Assembly: GCA_033961575.1 (NCBI GenBank)
Contig: CM066731.1
Span: forward strand, 77,273,501 to 77,337,500
Direction of reading: 5' to 3'
Source: Aselliscus stoliczkanus
Taxonomy: Eukaryota; Chordata; Mammalia; Chiroptera; Hipposideridae
DNA: 64,000 nt
A program made the position numbers and the translations under genes. The notes below the pieces were generated by a model, which did no database searches, was not told the DNA's origin, and saw nothing but the letters and a program-made list of their open reading frames with translations. How positions within the stretch are numbered: the stretch's first letter is position 1; each line of letters starts with the position of its first letter. Positions 10,620-22,942 of this stretch are shown piece after piece.

Positions 10620-10662
10620 CAGAAAGACAGAGACAGAGAGACAGAGACAGAGAGAGAGAGAT
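10560..10662. repeat. (GA)n purine microsatellite
   Basis: GA repeat with GACA interruptions, at the right edge of the mariner insertion. Confidence 0.95.
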
Positions 10663-10949
10663 ACTGCATCTTTATCCATTCAAGTATCAGTGGACATCTA
10701 GATTGCTTTCATATCTTGGCTATTGTAAATGCTTCTGGAATAAAGATAGGGTGCATATATATGTTTTCAAATTACTGTTTTCATTTTCTTCAAATACATT
10801 CCCAGAAGTGAATTTCTGGAGTGTGTGGTCGTTCTATTTTTAATTTTTTGAGGATCTTCCATACTGTTTTCCTTCCTGGCTGCACCAGTTTACATTCCGA
10901 CAAACAGAGTACAAGCATTCCCTTTGCTCCATATACTCACTAACACTTG

Positions 10950-10984
<35 letters not shown>

Positions 10985-11003
10985 TCTATTTATTTATTTA
11001 TTT
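10950..11003. repeat. (TTTA)n microsatellite
   Basis: About 13 TTTA units with one interruption, in L1-C. Confidence 0.95.
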
Positions 11004-11485
11004 TTATGATAACCATCAGGACAAGTGTGAGGTAATATCTCATTGTTGCTTTGATTTGCATATCCTTGGTAATTGGTGATGTTTAGCATACTTTCATGTG
11101 CCTGGTGGATGTTTGTATGTCTTTTTTGTAAAGTGCATATTCAACTCCTCTGCTTATGTTTTAATTGGGTTGCTTGTTTGTTTTTGATAGTAAGTTGTAT
11201 AACTTCTTGATTAATTTTGGCTATTAATACATTATTGAATGTGTCATTTGCAGATATCTTCTTCCATTCATTAGGTTTCCTTTTTATTCTGTTTATGGTT
11301 TCTTTTGCTCTGCAAAAATAATCTCATTTGTTTATTTTTGTTTTTGTTGCCATAGACTGAGGAGGCTGGTCCAAGAAAGTATTGTCAAGACTGATGTCAA
11401 AGAACTTACTGACTTTGTTTTCTTCTAGGAATTTTTCTAGAAACTTTATGGTTTCAGGTCTTACATTCAGGTCTTTAACTTGTTA

Positions 11486-11522
11486 TTTATTCATTTATTT
11501 ATTTATTTATTTATTTATTTAT
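11486..11522. repeat. (TTTA)n microsatellite
   Basis: About nine TTTA units in L1-C. Confidence 0.9.
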
Positions 11523-14500
11523 GGACATGGTGTAAGTAGGTGGTTGCGTTTCATCTATTTTTGCATGTAGCTGTCCAGGTTTTCCTAACGCTATTTATTG
11601 AAGAGGCTGTCTTATCCTCATTGTATATTCCAGCGCTTTTTTGTATGTGTGGATTCATTGACCATATATGCATGGGTATATTTTGGGGGTTCTTTATTCT
11701 GTTTCATTGATCTGTCTGTTTTTATGCCATATTGTTTTGATGACTATAGCTTTGTAATATCGTTTGAAACCAAGGAGTGCAATGCCTACAGTTTTGTTCT
11801 TCTGTCTCAAGATTGCCTTGGCTATTCAGGTTTTTTTGGTTCTATACAGATTTTAGGATACTTTGCTTGAATTCTTTGAAACATGCTATTGGTATTTTGA
11901 CAGGCATTGCATTAAATCTGTATATCACTTTGGGTAGAATGGAAATATTGATAACATTAATGCTTCCAATTCATGAGCATGATGAATCTTTTCATTTATT
12001 TTTGTTGTCTTTAGTTTCTTTCATTGATGTCTTAACAGTTTTCAGAGTGCAGGCCTTTCCTAATATTTATTCCTAATATTTTATTGGGTATTTTTTTTGG
12101 TAATTGAGGTAGTTTTCTTAGTTTCTCTTTCTGAAACTTTGTTATTAGTGTATAGAAATGCCACCAATTTCTTTATACCTTCTGTATGCTGCAACTTTAC
12201 TGAATTCATTTATTAGTTCTAGTAGGTTTGTGTGTGTGTGCATGTGTGAGCACATGTGTGTATAATGTTTAGGGTTTTATATTTGTATCATATCATCTGT
12301 AAATAGTGATAGTTTTATTTCTTCCTTTCAAATTTGAATGGCTTGAATTTATTTATTTATTTTTTTGCCTAATTCTGTAGCTAGGACTTCCAATACAATG
12401 TTGGATAAAAGTGGTGATAGTGGGTGTCCTCTCTTGTTTCTGATCTTAGAGAAAAAGCTTTCAGCAATTCACAGGTGACTATGATGTTAGCTATGGGTTG
12501 GTCATATGTGTCCTTTATTATATTGAGGTGTGTTCCATCTATCCTCATTTTGTTGAGAGTTTTTTAATCAAAAATGGATGTTGAATTTCGTCAAATGCTT
12601 TTTCTGCATCTCTTGGTACAATTATATGGTTTTTTACTTCTGTTTATGAATGTGATGTATTACATTGATTTGTGAATGTTGAAACATCCTGTATCCCTGA
12701 AAGTAATGACACTTGATCATGGTGTATGTTCCTTTTAATGTATTTATGAATTCGTTTTGCTAATATTTTATGGAAAATTTTGTGTCTATGTTCCTCAGGG
12801 ATATTGGTGTGTAATTTTCTTTTTTGTGGTGTTTGTATATGATTTTGACATCAGGGTGATTCTGACTTTGTATTAAAAAAAAATGAGTTTGGAAGCATTC
12901 TTTCTTCTTCACTTTTTTGGGAAAATTTGACAAGGGTAGGTATAAACTCTTCCTTAACTGTTTGGTAGTATTCACTTGTGAAGCTGTCTGGTCCTGGGCT
13001 TTTGTTTTTTGGTAGTTTATAATTACTGATTCAATTTCATTACTTGTAATTGGTCTATTTAGATTTTCTATTACTTCATGATTCTGTCTCGTAGGGGTGT
13101 CTATTTCTAGGGATTTATCCGGTTTAGGTTTTCCAATTTGTTGGCATAGTATTTGTAATATTTCATATGATCCTTTGTATTTCTATGGTATCAGTTGTAA
13201 CGTCTCTTTTATTTCAAATTTCATTATTTGGGCTGTCTCTTTTTTTCTTAATAAGCCTGTCTAAAGGTTTATCGATTTTGTTTTTCATTGAACAAAATGT
13301 CTTTTCAATTAAAAGATACCTTTTAATTTTGTTTGTATTTTCAATTTTGTTTATCTTTTCAAGAAACAGCTTACAGTTTTATTGATATATTTTTGTTTTG
13401 TTTTGTTTTGTTTTTAGTCTCCATTTTAATTTACTTTTTCCTTTCCTCCACTAACTTTTGGTTTGGTTTGTTGATCTTTTTCTAGTTTCTTTAGGTGATT
13501 TTTATTGGTAATTTAAGTAGGCCTGTATCTCTATGAAATTCCATCTTTGAACTGCTTTTTACTGCATCTCATAGATTTTGGCAAGTTGTATTTCCATTTT
13601 TATTTGTTTGAAGTTATTCTGTGATTTCTCCATTGGTTCACTGGTTATTTTGTAGCATGTTGTTTAGTCTCCAGAATTTGTGTTTTGTTTCCAGTATTCT
13701 TGTTGCAATTGAGTTCCATTTTCCACTGCTGTGATTAGAAAAGATGGTTGATATAATTTCAGTTTTCTGGAATTTATTGAGTTTGTGTTTGTTTATTTTG
13801 TTCTCTTTTGTTGTTCTTGTGGTTTTATGTTTGTTTGTTTTGTCTAATATGTAATATGTCCTGGAGAATGTACCATGTATATTTGAAAAGAATGTGTATT
13901 CTGCAGTTTTAGGATGGAGTGTTCTATGTATATTTATTAAGACTAAATGGACTAATGTGTTGTTTAAGCCCAATGTTTTCTAATTGGGTTTCTGTCTTTA
14001 TGATACATTTATTGATGTAAGTGTGGTATTAAAGTCCTCTACAATTTTTGTGTGTTGTCAGTTTCTCCTTTTAATGGCTCTTAATATTTGCTTTATATAT
14101 TTACTAGCTCCTATGTTGGCCACATAAATATTTGCAAATGTTACATCTTCTTCTTAGATTGACCCATTTATTATTAAGTAATATTCTTCTTCGTTTTTTC
14201 AAAAAATTTTTTATTATTAGTTTCATGTGTACAAATGAATGCAACAGTTATGCTTTTCACCTTTTCACCCCTCACAAAGTGAAAACCCCTCTCCCCCAAT
14301 CCACAACCCCTACACTAAATATCATACATATCTATTACAATTCCATTGACTCCACTCCCCACACTGTATTCCACATCCTGTGACCATATATATATATTTG
14401 CAATATAATATTATTCAATGGCAGCTTCAGATGTACAGTGCAGTGGTCAGGCCTCTATACCATCCATAAAATGGTCTCCCTAAGATGACATGAGTTCATC

Positions 14501-14869
14501 CGGCCTCCTAAAAAATATTTACAACATTATTGATTATATTCCCCAAACTGTATTTCCTATCCCTGTGGCAATATTGTAGTTACCAATTTATGCTGTCTCA
14601 TCCCTTCCCCTTCTCCCTCATTCCCACCCATGTCCCATCTAGCAATCATCAGTTTTTCCTCTGTGTCTCTGAGACTATTTCTGTTTACATTTCTCATTTA
14701 TTCAGTTCTTTAGATTCCACATATAAGTGAGATCATATGGTATTTGTCTTTCTCTGACTGACTTATTTCACCTAGCATAATGTTCGCTAGGTCCATTCAT
14801 ATCATTGCAAATGGTATGATTTCATTCTTCTTTATAGCAGAGTAATACTCCATTGTATAAATGTACTAC

Positions 14870-17800
14870 AGTCTTTTAATCCAGTAATCTACTGATGAGC
14901 ATTTTGATTGTTTCCAAGTCTTGGCTACAGTAAATAGTGCTGCAGTGAACATAGAGGTGCATATATTTTTTAGAATTAGTGCTTTGGGTTTCTCTGGATA
15001 AATACCTAAGAGTGGAATTGCTGGGTCCTAAGGTAGTTCCATTTCCAGCTTTTTGAGATACCTCCATACTGATTTCCATAGTGGCTGCACCAATCTGCAG
15101 TCCCACCAACAGTGCAGCAGGGTTCCCTTTTCACCACAGCACTTGTTGTTTGTTGATTTATTGATGATAACGATTCTGTCCAGAGTGAGGTGATATCTCA
15201 TTGTGGTTTTTATTTGCATTTCTCTGATGATTAGTGAGGTTGAACATTTTTTCATATGCCTGTTGGCCATATGTATTTCCTCTTTTGAGAAATATCTCTT
15301 CATGTCCTTTGCATATTTTTTAACTGGGATTTCTGTGTTTTTTGTTGTTGAGTTGAGTGAATGTTTTATAAATTTTGGATATTAACCCCTTATCAGATGT
15401 ATCATTGACAAATATCTTCTCCCATTCAGTAGGCTGCCTTTTTGTTTATTTGATGGTTTCATTTGCTGTGAACAAAATTTTAAGATTGATGTAATCCCAT
15501 ATGTTCATTTTTTCTTTTACTTCCCTTACCCACTGGGATGTATCAGTAAAATTATTGCTTAGGGTAATGTCTACAAATTTATTCCCTGTATTTTCTTCTA
15601 GGAGTTTTATGGTTTCAGGTGTTACATTTAAGTCTTTAATTCATTTTGAATTTATTCTTGTATATGGTTTAAGGAGGTGGTCCAATTTCATTTTTTTGCA
15701 TGTGTCAGTCCAATTTTCCCAGCACCGTTTATTGAATGGACTATCTTTACCCCAATGGAAATTCTTGCTTCTATTGTCATAGATGAATTGTCCGTATATA
15801 AATGGATTTATCTCGGGGCATTCTATTCTATTCCATTGATCTATGTGTCTATTTTTATGCTAGTACCATGCTGTTTTGATTACTGCAGCCATGTAATGTG
15901 ATTTTATTCTGGGTGGCGTTTATCCCCAACTTTGTTCTTATTTCTCTGGATTACCCTGGATATTCGGGGTCTTGTATGGTTCCATATAATAGGATTGTAT
16001 TTTCTATTTCTGTGAAAAACGCACTTGGTAGTTTAATAGGAATTGCATTGAATCTATATATTGCTTTAGGCAATATGGACATTTTAACTATATTAATTCT
16101 TCCTATCCATGAACATGGTAGGTGTTTCCATTTATATGTATCTTCTTTAATTTCTCTCTTCAGTGTCTTGAAATTTTCTTTTACTTTTTGGTTAAATTTA
16201 TTCCTAAGTACTTTATAGTTCTTGAAGCAACTGTAAATGGGACTGTTTTCTTAATTTCTCCTTCTGAAAGTTTGTTATTGGTGTATGCAAATGCAATTGA
16301 TATCAGAATATTGATTTTTATCCTGCCACCTTACTGAACTCATTTATCAGTTCCAATAGTTTTTTGATGGAGTCTTTTGGGTTCTCTATGTATGGTATCA
16401 TGTCATCTGCATATAATGACAATTTTACTTCCTCTTTACCAATTTGGATGTCTTTTATTTCTTTTTCATGTCTGATTGCTGGGGCTAGAACTTCCAGAAA
16501 TATGTTGAATAAAAGTGGAGAAAGTGGAAAGGCTTGTCTTGTTCCTGATCTGAAGGGGAATGGTTTTAGCTTTTCACCATTGAGTATGATGTTAGCTGTG
16601 GCTTTATCATATATGGCCTTTATTATGTTGAGATATGATCCCTCTATTCCCATTTTGCTAAGAGTTTTTATCATAAATGGCTGCTGGATTTTGTGAAATG
16701 TTTCTTCTGCATCTATTGATATGACTGTATGATTTTTATTTTTCATTTTGTTAATGTGGTGTATCACATTAATTGATTTGCGGATATTGAACCAACCTTG
16801 CATACTGGGGATGAATCCCACCCAATCATGGTGTATAATCTTCTTAGTATATTGCTGAATTCTGTTTGCTAATATTTTGTTGAGGATTTTTGCATCTATG
16901 TTAATCAGATATATCAGCCTGTAATTTTCCTTTTTTGTGCTGTCTTTGGTTTTGGAATCAGGGTGATAGTGGCTTCATAGAAAGAGCTTGGGAGCCTTCC
17001 CTCCTTCTGGATTTTTTGGAATAGTTTGAGAAGAATAGGTTATAATTCTTTTTTGAATGTTTCTTAAAACTCACTTGTGAAGGTATCTGGTCCAGGGCTT
17101 TTGTTTGTTGGGAGCTTGTTGATTACTGATTCAATGTCCTTGGTAGTAATCAGCTTATTCAGGTTTTGCCTTTCTTTTTGCGTTAGCTTTGGAAGGTTGT
17201 ATGCTTCTAGAAAATTATCCATTTCTTCCAGATTGTCAAATTTGTTGGCATAGAGTTGCTCATAGTAATTTCTTAAAATTTTTTGTATTACTGTGGTGTC
17301 TGTTGTCACTTCACCTCTTTCATTTCTGATTTTACTAATTTGTGTCCTCTTTTTTAATGAGTCTGGCTAGAGGTTTGTCAATTTTGCTTATCTTCTGAAA
17401 AAACAGCTCTTGGTTTCATTAATCTTTTGTATTGTTTTTCTGTTCTCTATTTCATTTATATCCACTCTGGTCTTCATTATGTCCTTCCTTGTACTCACAG
17501 ATTTTGGGCTTATTTTGCTTTTCTTTTTCCAGTTCTCTGAGGTGTAAGTATAACCTGTTGATTTGAGATTTTTCTTCCTTCTTTAGGCAGGCCTGTACTG
17601 CTATGAACTTCCCTCTTTGGACTGCTTTTGCTGCATCCCAAAGATTTTGGGTTGTGTTTTCATTTTTGTTTGTCTCGAGGTATCTTCTGATTCCGTGCTT
17701 GATCGCATTTTTGACCCACTTGCTATTTAGCAGCATGATATTCAGCCTCCACATATTTGTGTGTTTTCCAGTTTTTTTCTTGTAGTTCATTTCTAATTTC

Positions 17801-18494
17801 ATAGCACTCTGGTCAGAAAAGATACTTGATAGGATTTCTGTTTTCTTAAATTTATTGAGACTAGTTTTGTGGCCTAATATGTGGTCAATCTTGGAAAATG
17901 TACCATGTGCACTTGAGAAGAATGTATATTTTGGAGCTTTGGGGTGAAATGCTCTGAAATATCAATTAAATCCAGGCTGTCTATTGTGTCATTTAAGGCC
18001 GCTGTTTCAATATTGATTTTCTGTCTGGAGGATCTTTCCAATGGTTACGGCGGGGTGTTGAAATCCCCTACTATGATAGTGTTACTGATGATCTCTGTCT
18101 TTATGTCTGTCAATATCTGTTTTGTATATTTAGGAGCTCCTATGTTAGGTGCACACATGTTTACTAGGGTAATGTCCTCTTGTTGAATCATTCCCTTTAT
18201 TAATATGAAGTGCCCTTCTTTGTCCTTTATTATATTCTTCAATTTAAAGTCCATTTTCTCTGATATAAGTATTGCTACTGTAGCTTTTTTGTCCGTTCCA
18301 TTTGCATGAAATATATTTCCCCATCCCTTTACTTTCAGCCTGTATGTGTCTTTTGATCTGTGATGAGTCTCTTGTGTACAGCATATGCAAGGGTCTTGCT
18401 TTCTTATCCATTCAGCCACCCCACGTCTTTTGATTGGAGCATTTAATCTATTTACATATAATGTGATTATTGACAGGTGTGTAGTTATTGCCAT
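14870..18494 (-). pseudogene. L1-D ORF2 (endonuclease and reverse transcriptase), broken
   Basis: The start at 18494 encodes MAITTHLSIITLYVNRLN, then PCICCTQETHHRS (endonuclease glutamate) and IIVGDFNTPP (endonuclease D-x-N) within the first 149 residues. Further pieces on the minus strand are: linker with [14 protein letters not shown] (17452-17802), NKSPGPDTFTSEF (17064-17309), and the reverse transcriptase palm at 16318-16821 with SRP-like [15 protein letters not shown] and the catalytic YADDM. The C-terminus has [20 protein letters not shown] (15028-15303), the usual cysteine/histidine region. In the first the normal N-V-N-G reads N-V-N-R. Multiple frame changes make it a pseudogene. Confidence 0.9.
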
Positions 18495-18699
18495 TTAGTT
18501 ATTTGTGTTTCTGGTCTTCATTAGTTAGGTTGCTTTTACTTTCTGTGCCTAAAAAAGACCTTTTAACATTTCCTGCAGTGCTGGCTGGTGGTAATGAATT
18601 CCTTTAGCTTAGTATTTTCTGATTAGCTTTTTATTGCTCCTTCAATTTTAAATGATAGCCTTGCTGGATAAAGCAATCTAGGTTGTAGGCCTTTGTTTT

Positions 18700-19410
18700 T
18701 CATCACTTTGAAAACCTCCTGCCACTCCCTTCTGGCCTGCAGTGTTTCTGTAGAAAAGTCAGCTGATATCTTAAGGGGGTGACTTGTAATTAATTTGTTG
18801 CCTGTCCCTTGCTGCTTTTAGGTTGCTGTCTTTGTCCTTAACCATTAGCATTTTCACTACCATGTGTCTTGGTGTGGGCCTGTCTGGGTTCATCTTGGTT
18901 GGAACTCTCTGCACTTCCTGTGCTTGTATGTATATTTCCTTTGCTAGGTTAGGGAAGTTTTCATTCATTATTACTTCAAATATGTTCTCGATCCCTTGCT
19001 CCCTGTCTTCTCCTTCTGGTATTCCAATGACACACTGTTGTTGTGCTTGATGTTATTGTCCAGCTCTCTTAAATTATTTTCAATGTTTTTTCTTTTTGTT
19101 GTTCCGCTTGGATGATCTCCACTATCTTGTCTTCTAAGTTGCTGATTCGATCCTCTGCTTCATCCAATCTGCTGATAATTCCTTTGAGTTTGTTATTTAT
19201 GTCAGTAATTGCATTCCTTAGTTGTAGGTTGTTGTTTTTCATGATTTCTCTATCCTTCTTTATATTCTCACTAATTTCCTTGAACATTCTAATAAGCAGT
19301 ATTTTGAACTCTGTCTCTGATAGTTTGGTTGCCTCTACTTCCTCTAGTTCTGCTGATTCAGGAGGTTTCTTCTGTTCTTTTGTTTGGGATGTGTTTCTTT
19401 GTTTCTCCAT
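18700..19410 (-). pseudogene. L1-D ORF1 (RNA-binding chaperone), frameshifted
   Basis: It starts at 19410 with MEKQRNTSQTKEQKK, and a coiled coil follows (LKGIISRLDEAEDRISNLED) up to a break near 19069. The C-terminal domain reappears in another frame at 18771-18968 (NENFPNLAKEI, RPTPRHMVVKM, RDRQQINYKSPP). The TPRH block and the following KAARDRQ-type helix are typical of the L1 ORF1p C-terminal domain. The end is approximate because the 3' portion is shifted. Confidence 0.85.
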
Positions 19411-21638
19411 TCTGTCTTACTCTTTTTGCTTGCTTTGATGTAGTAAGTAGATCCCTTAGGTCCTCAGTCTTTGCTGGGTGGACTTATGTGGTATGTGTCC
19501 TTTATATTCAAATTGCACAGTCTCCTTATTCTCCTGTGCATGTGTTCCAGAGGTGTTCCTTGTGTTGTGTATCTTCTCCTGTTGAAGTTGAGCTTTGATT
19601 TCTTTTGGCTTGTCAGTAGGTGGCATTGACTCCCAGGCTGACTAGTTGTGAGGATTAGCTGTGTCTACATTTTATGAGCTGCTGTGTAAGGGTTTACCTC
19701 TCTGATGAAGCTTGGCCTCTATGGGCTTTTGTGCCTGTAGCAATTTCCCTTTGCATGTGACTCTTGTAGGTCAAACCCAGTAATGCTCTGGTTTGGTCTA
19801 AAGTTTGCCTCTAGGTATGATAATTCTCGAGCCTCTTTGGCTGGGCCCTACTGCAGAGTGATTCTAGAGCAAAATGGATCATCAAGCATGACCACAAAAG
19901 CCACCAAAATAAACCAGATACTCTCACATGTAATAGACAACTAACAACCAACACTAAACATGTATAGAAATATCAAACATAAAAAAAAATAAATTGCAGA
20001 AAATTGGAAAGAAGGAGGAAAAGTAGAGCCTTGAAAAGAAAGAAGAAGATAGAGAGGGGAGACAAGAAAGAAAGAACAAAGAAAAAGGAAAAAAAAAATG
20101 TATATCTACACACCCATATATATGGACATAGGTATACAATTGTATATATATCTATATAAAAAACTAAAAATGATAATAGTGAAATAGAAAAACAAAAACA
20201 CTGAAAACAAGCAAACAAACAAACAAAAACGCAAAACACTCAAAAAAGCCAAACACACAGAAAGAAAAAGAAACACGCCAAAAAGAAAAACCAAAAAAAA
20301 AAAAAAAAAAATAACAACCAACAAACCGTTGGCAGTCTTGGCTAACGTCTACGAAGCTATCTCCAGCTGTATAAACTCTGCTGTACAAAAGCTCATCTGT
20401 GTCTCATGGGGGCAGAGCTGGCCACCTGGAGCCTAGAGTGAAGCTGGCGATGTAGCTCTAGATGAATGGGGTTATGAGGTGTGACTAATAGTTTTTACAA
20501 AGTCAGTGCCATTTCTGCTCTCACCTGCACAGAGGCACACTGGGAACTGCACAGCCGGAAGGCTCAATGCGCATCTTCTGGCACCCTTTCCCCTGGAAGC
20601 TGTGGGGGTTGTGAGATTTCTGAGCCATGAAAAGCCCCCTGCCAGGGATCCTGTTAGTGATTCAGCAGCTGAAGTTGCCCTGCCTCCCAAGCCATGCAGG
20701 AGAGGTGGGGGCAGGGTAGGTAGGCCTACACTCTGGATATTCTTCCCAGCCTGGGAGTAGGAGCACCTCTGTAATCTGACACTACTCCTCCATTCAGGGG
20801 TCAGCATAAGACTCTGGCATGGTGGGGGTCAAGGTTTCTGAGGGACCCTGGGGGGTGGGTTCTTATCTATGCAGTTGTTTTTTGTTTTCTTTTTGAGATA
20901 AAAAGAAAAAAAAAGGAAGAGAAAAACAAAACAAAACAAAACAAAACCTTCTGCCACCTCCATTTTGAGTTGAGACTTCTGCCTCAGATGCTCCAGCAGT
21001 GCTCTTGGCACAGGACAGCGGGCGTGCAGGGACTGAGTCAGCTCTGGTGCTGCAACACTCTCTGATTGCCTCCTGGGGTCCCTTGTCTCTGCAGCCATGG
21101 TTGCAGACTGCGCCTCTGTAGGCAGGTCTCTTCTCTCTCACCCAATCGCCCAGCCCTAGGCTTCTGCCTTAGACTCTAAATCATCACTCTTCCGCTGCAG
21201 GCTCCACGGGACCAGGAGGTGCAGGGAGCAACCTGAGCTGTGGGAACACTCTCTGATCTGGCTCCTGGGGCCCGTGTTTCCACAGCCGTGGGTGTAGACC
21301 GTGCCTCTTTACACAGGTCTCCCTTCTCTCTTCCCCCACTGGCCCAGCCTGTTAGACTCTGCAAACCGTTGTGCTCCCGATACACGCTCCATTGGAATAC
21401 AAGGCGCAGGGAGCTAGCCATGGGACCCTGCTTCTTAGCAGTGTTGGGTGCGGGCTACGCCTCCACACATCTCACCTCCCTCTTCCCCCACTCTCCTTCC
21501 TGGTCTGCCCACCTTCGAGCAATCACCATGAGCGTCTCTTAGCTCTTCTGTGTGATGCTCTGACGAGTCACAGGTGCCCTAATTGTGGTGATTCCAAGGG
21601 AGAACTCAGGGAGCCCTCCTCACTGCTGCCATTTTCCT
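19411..21638 (-). promoter_or_regulatory. L1-D 5' UTR / internal promoter region
   Basis: A 2.2-kb leader with three zones: a moderately GC part near ORF1 (19420-19860), an A-rich zone on the plus strand (T-rich in L1 orientation, about 19900-20330), and a distal GC-rich zone (20400-21638) with CpGs and tandem monomers. It does not resemble the 5' UTR of L1-A and L1-B although ORF1 is closely related. Mammalian L1 lineages are known to exchange 5' UTRs; promoter function is inferred from family knowledge. Confidence 0.75.
20976..21440 (-). repeat. ~190-bp tandem monomers in the L1-D 5' UTR
   Basis: The block AACACTCTCTGAT starts at 21054 and 21245 (191 bp apart). CTTCTGCCT(c/t)AGA starts at 20976 and 21161 (185 bp apart). 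Each unit also holds a cap of CTCCTGGGG(t/c)CC, a GCAGCCATGG or ACAGCCGTGG block and CAGGTCTC(t/c)(c/t)TTCTCTC. About 2.3 units are visible. Confidence 0.75.
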
Positions 21639-21994
21639 TTTCTTTGTCTTTTTTTACAGTTTTTGTTTTAAGGTCTATTTTGTCTGATATGAGTATTTCT
21701 CTCCTCCTTTCTTTGCATTACTATTTTTGTGGAATAACTTTTCCCATCCCTTCACTTTTAGTCCTCGTGTGTCTTTATATCTGAAGTCAATCTCCTGTAG
21801 GCAGTGTGTAGATGGGTCTTGTTCTTTTTGTTCTGTTTTGTATTTTTTTATCCAGTCACCCTATGTTTTTTTTGTTTTCATTTTTTAATTGGGACATTTA
21901 GTTCATTTAAATTTAAAATAATTATTGATAAGTTTGTACTTATTGCCATTTTGTTAATTGTTTTCTGGTTGTTTTTGTAGTTCTTTTATTTTGT

Positions 21995-22122
21995 TCACAT
22001 ATATGTATATATCTATATCTATCAATCTGCCTATTTATGTATCTATATATCATCTATATCTATCTATATCTATAGCTATATCTATCTATCTATATCATCT
22101 CTATCTATCTATCAGTCTATTT
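21995..22122. repeat. (ATCT)n imperfect microsatellite
   Basis: ATCT/TATC array with interruptions in the L1-C inter-ORF region. Confidence 0.9.
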
Positions 22123-22184
22123 TAAACTGGTATTTCCTTAACTTTGAATACATTCTAAAACATTGAATTTTTACTCTCTCATTT

Positions 22185-22645
22185 CTTTTTTCTTTTTTTT
22201 TTTTTTTTTTTTAAGATTTTTTAAAGTTAGGGAACTGGGGAAGGGGAACAGACAAGTTGCTGTCCTTTTGTTCTTCAGTCTAGTTGTGGAGGACATTGCT
22301 TCACTGGCCCATGTTGGTATCGTCATTGTGCTCTGGTTGGGTGAGGCAGATCGGTCGCTGACCTCTGGACGGCCGCTCACAGCGACTTTTGGCAGCTCAC
22401 ATCAGCTGCCAGTTGCTCACGCTGGCTGGCTGCCGGCTACTCACTGTAGCCTATGGCAGCCCACTGCAGCAGGGGCTGCAGCTATGCCATCTCCAGGGAC
22501 TCACAGCAGCCCAGCTCCAGGTGGAGCTGTTGTTAACCATCTTAGCTGTAGAGGGAAGTGTCACTGGTCCTTAAATGTGGGATCCAAACTGGAGCTGCTG
22601 GCATCCCAATCCAGCTCTTAACCAACACGCCACTCGGCCGGCCCC
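22185..22645 (-). mobile_element. Long composite tRNA-SINE (T+ type) inserted in L1-C
   Basis: On the minus strand it starts near 22645 with GGGGCCGGCCGAGTGGCGTG and has a tRNA-like head. A roughly 300-bp body contains GAACAAAAGGACAGCAACTT, and the 3' A tail appears as the T run at 22187-22212. The short repeat CTCATTT flanks it (22178-22184 and 22646-22652). Full-body relatives are at 49719-50148, 51893-52743 and 62180-62638. Confidence 0.87.
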
Positions 22646-22942
22646 CTCATTTTATATTTTTGATGTCACATTTTATGTCTTTTTATTTGACATAACCTTT
22701 AACTACTATTGTAGTTATAGTTGATTTACTACTTCTGTCTTTTAACTGTTATAGTGGCTTTCAGAGTTGCTGTCCATTGCCTTTACTGTATATTTGTCTT
22801 TACCAGTGTGATTTTTCTTTTATAAATTTTCTTATTTTTAGTTATGGTCTTTTATTTTCCACTTAAAGAAGACCTTATAATATTTCTTTTAAGGTCTTTG
22901 AGTGGTGAAAACTCCTTTAGTTTTGCTTGTCTGAGAAACTAT

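Larger units (their letters stand above)
10660..14190 (-). pseudogene. L1-C ORF2 remnant (reverse transcriptase region and C-terminus)
   Basis: Broken ORF2. Visible pieces on the minus strand include KKENYTPISLRNIDTKF (around 12790-12830, the reverse transcriptase block usually reading NYRPISLMNID) and a segment at 13638-13973 that aligns with the linker between endonuclease and reverse transcriptase. The C-terminal cysteine region lies near 10850-10920, and the endonuclease begins near 14000-14190 and continues past 21645. Stops are frequent, and AT-rich microsatellites have grown inside it (10950-11003, 11486-11522). It is not functional. Confidence 0.8.
14200..21638 (-). mobile_element. 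L1-D: almost full-length young L1 inserted in L1-C
   Basis: A 7.4-kb minus-strand L1 with all parts in order: 3' end and A-tail (read as T run) at about 14195-14215, 3' UTR to about 14870, ORF2 14870-18494, ORF1 about 18700-19410, and a long 5' UTR 19411-21638. The old L1-C endonuclease sequence stops at 14190 and resumes at about 21645, so the insertion point is clear. The flanks carry an imperfect duplication (TTCTTCTTCGTTTTTT at left, about TTTTCTTTGTCTTTTTT at right). Its frames are broken by several stops and shifts, so it is not expected to move by itself, although it is much less decayed than L1-C. Confidence 0.93.

Noticed and set aside
10950..11003. Possible CRISPR-like or satellite array
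   Set aside because: A simple TTTA microsatellite with no spacers; the genome is mammalian.
20500..21640. CpG-island promoter of a host gene
   Set aside because: The GC-rich block sits exactly at the 5' end of L1-D, in the right order before its ORF1, and is bordered by split L1-C sequence, so it is the L1 leader.
22163..22621. 152-residue plus-strand frame, and the similar 151-residue frame at 62133-62588
   Set aside because: Both are antisense translations of the long SINE, which explains why they resemble each other. They are not a gene family.
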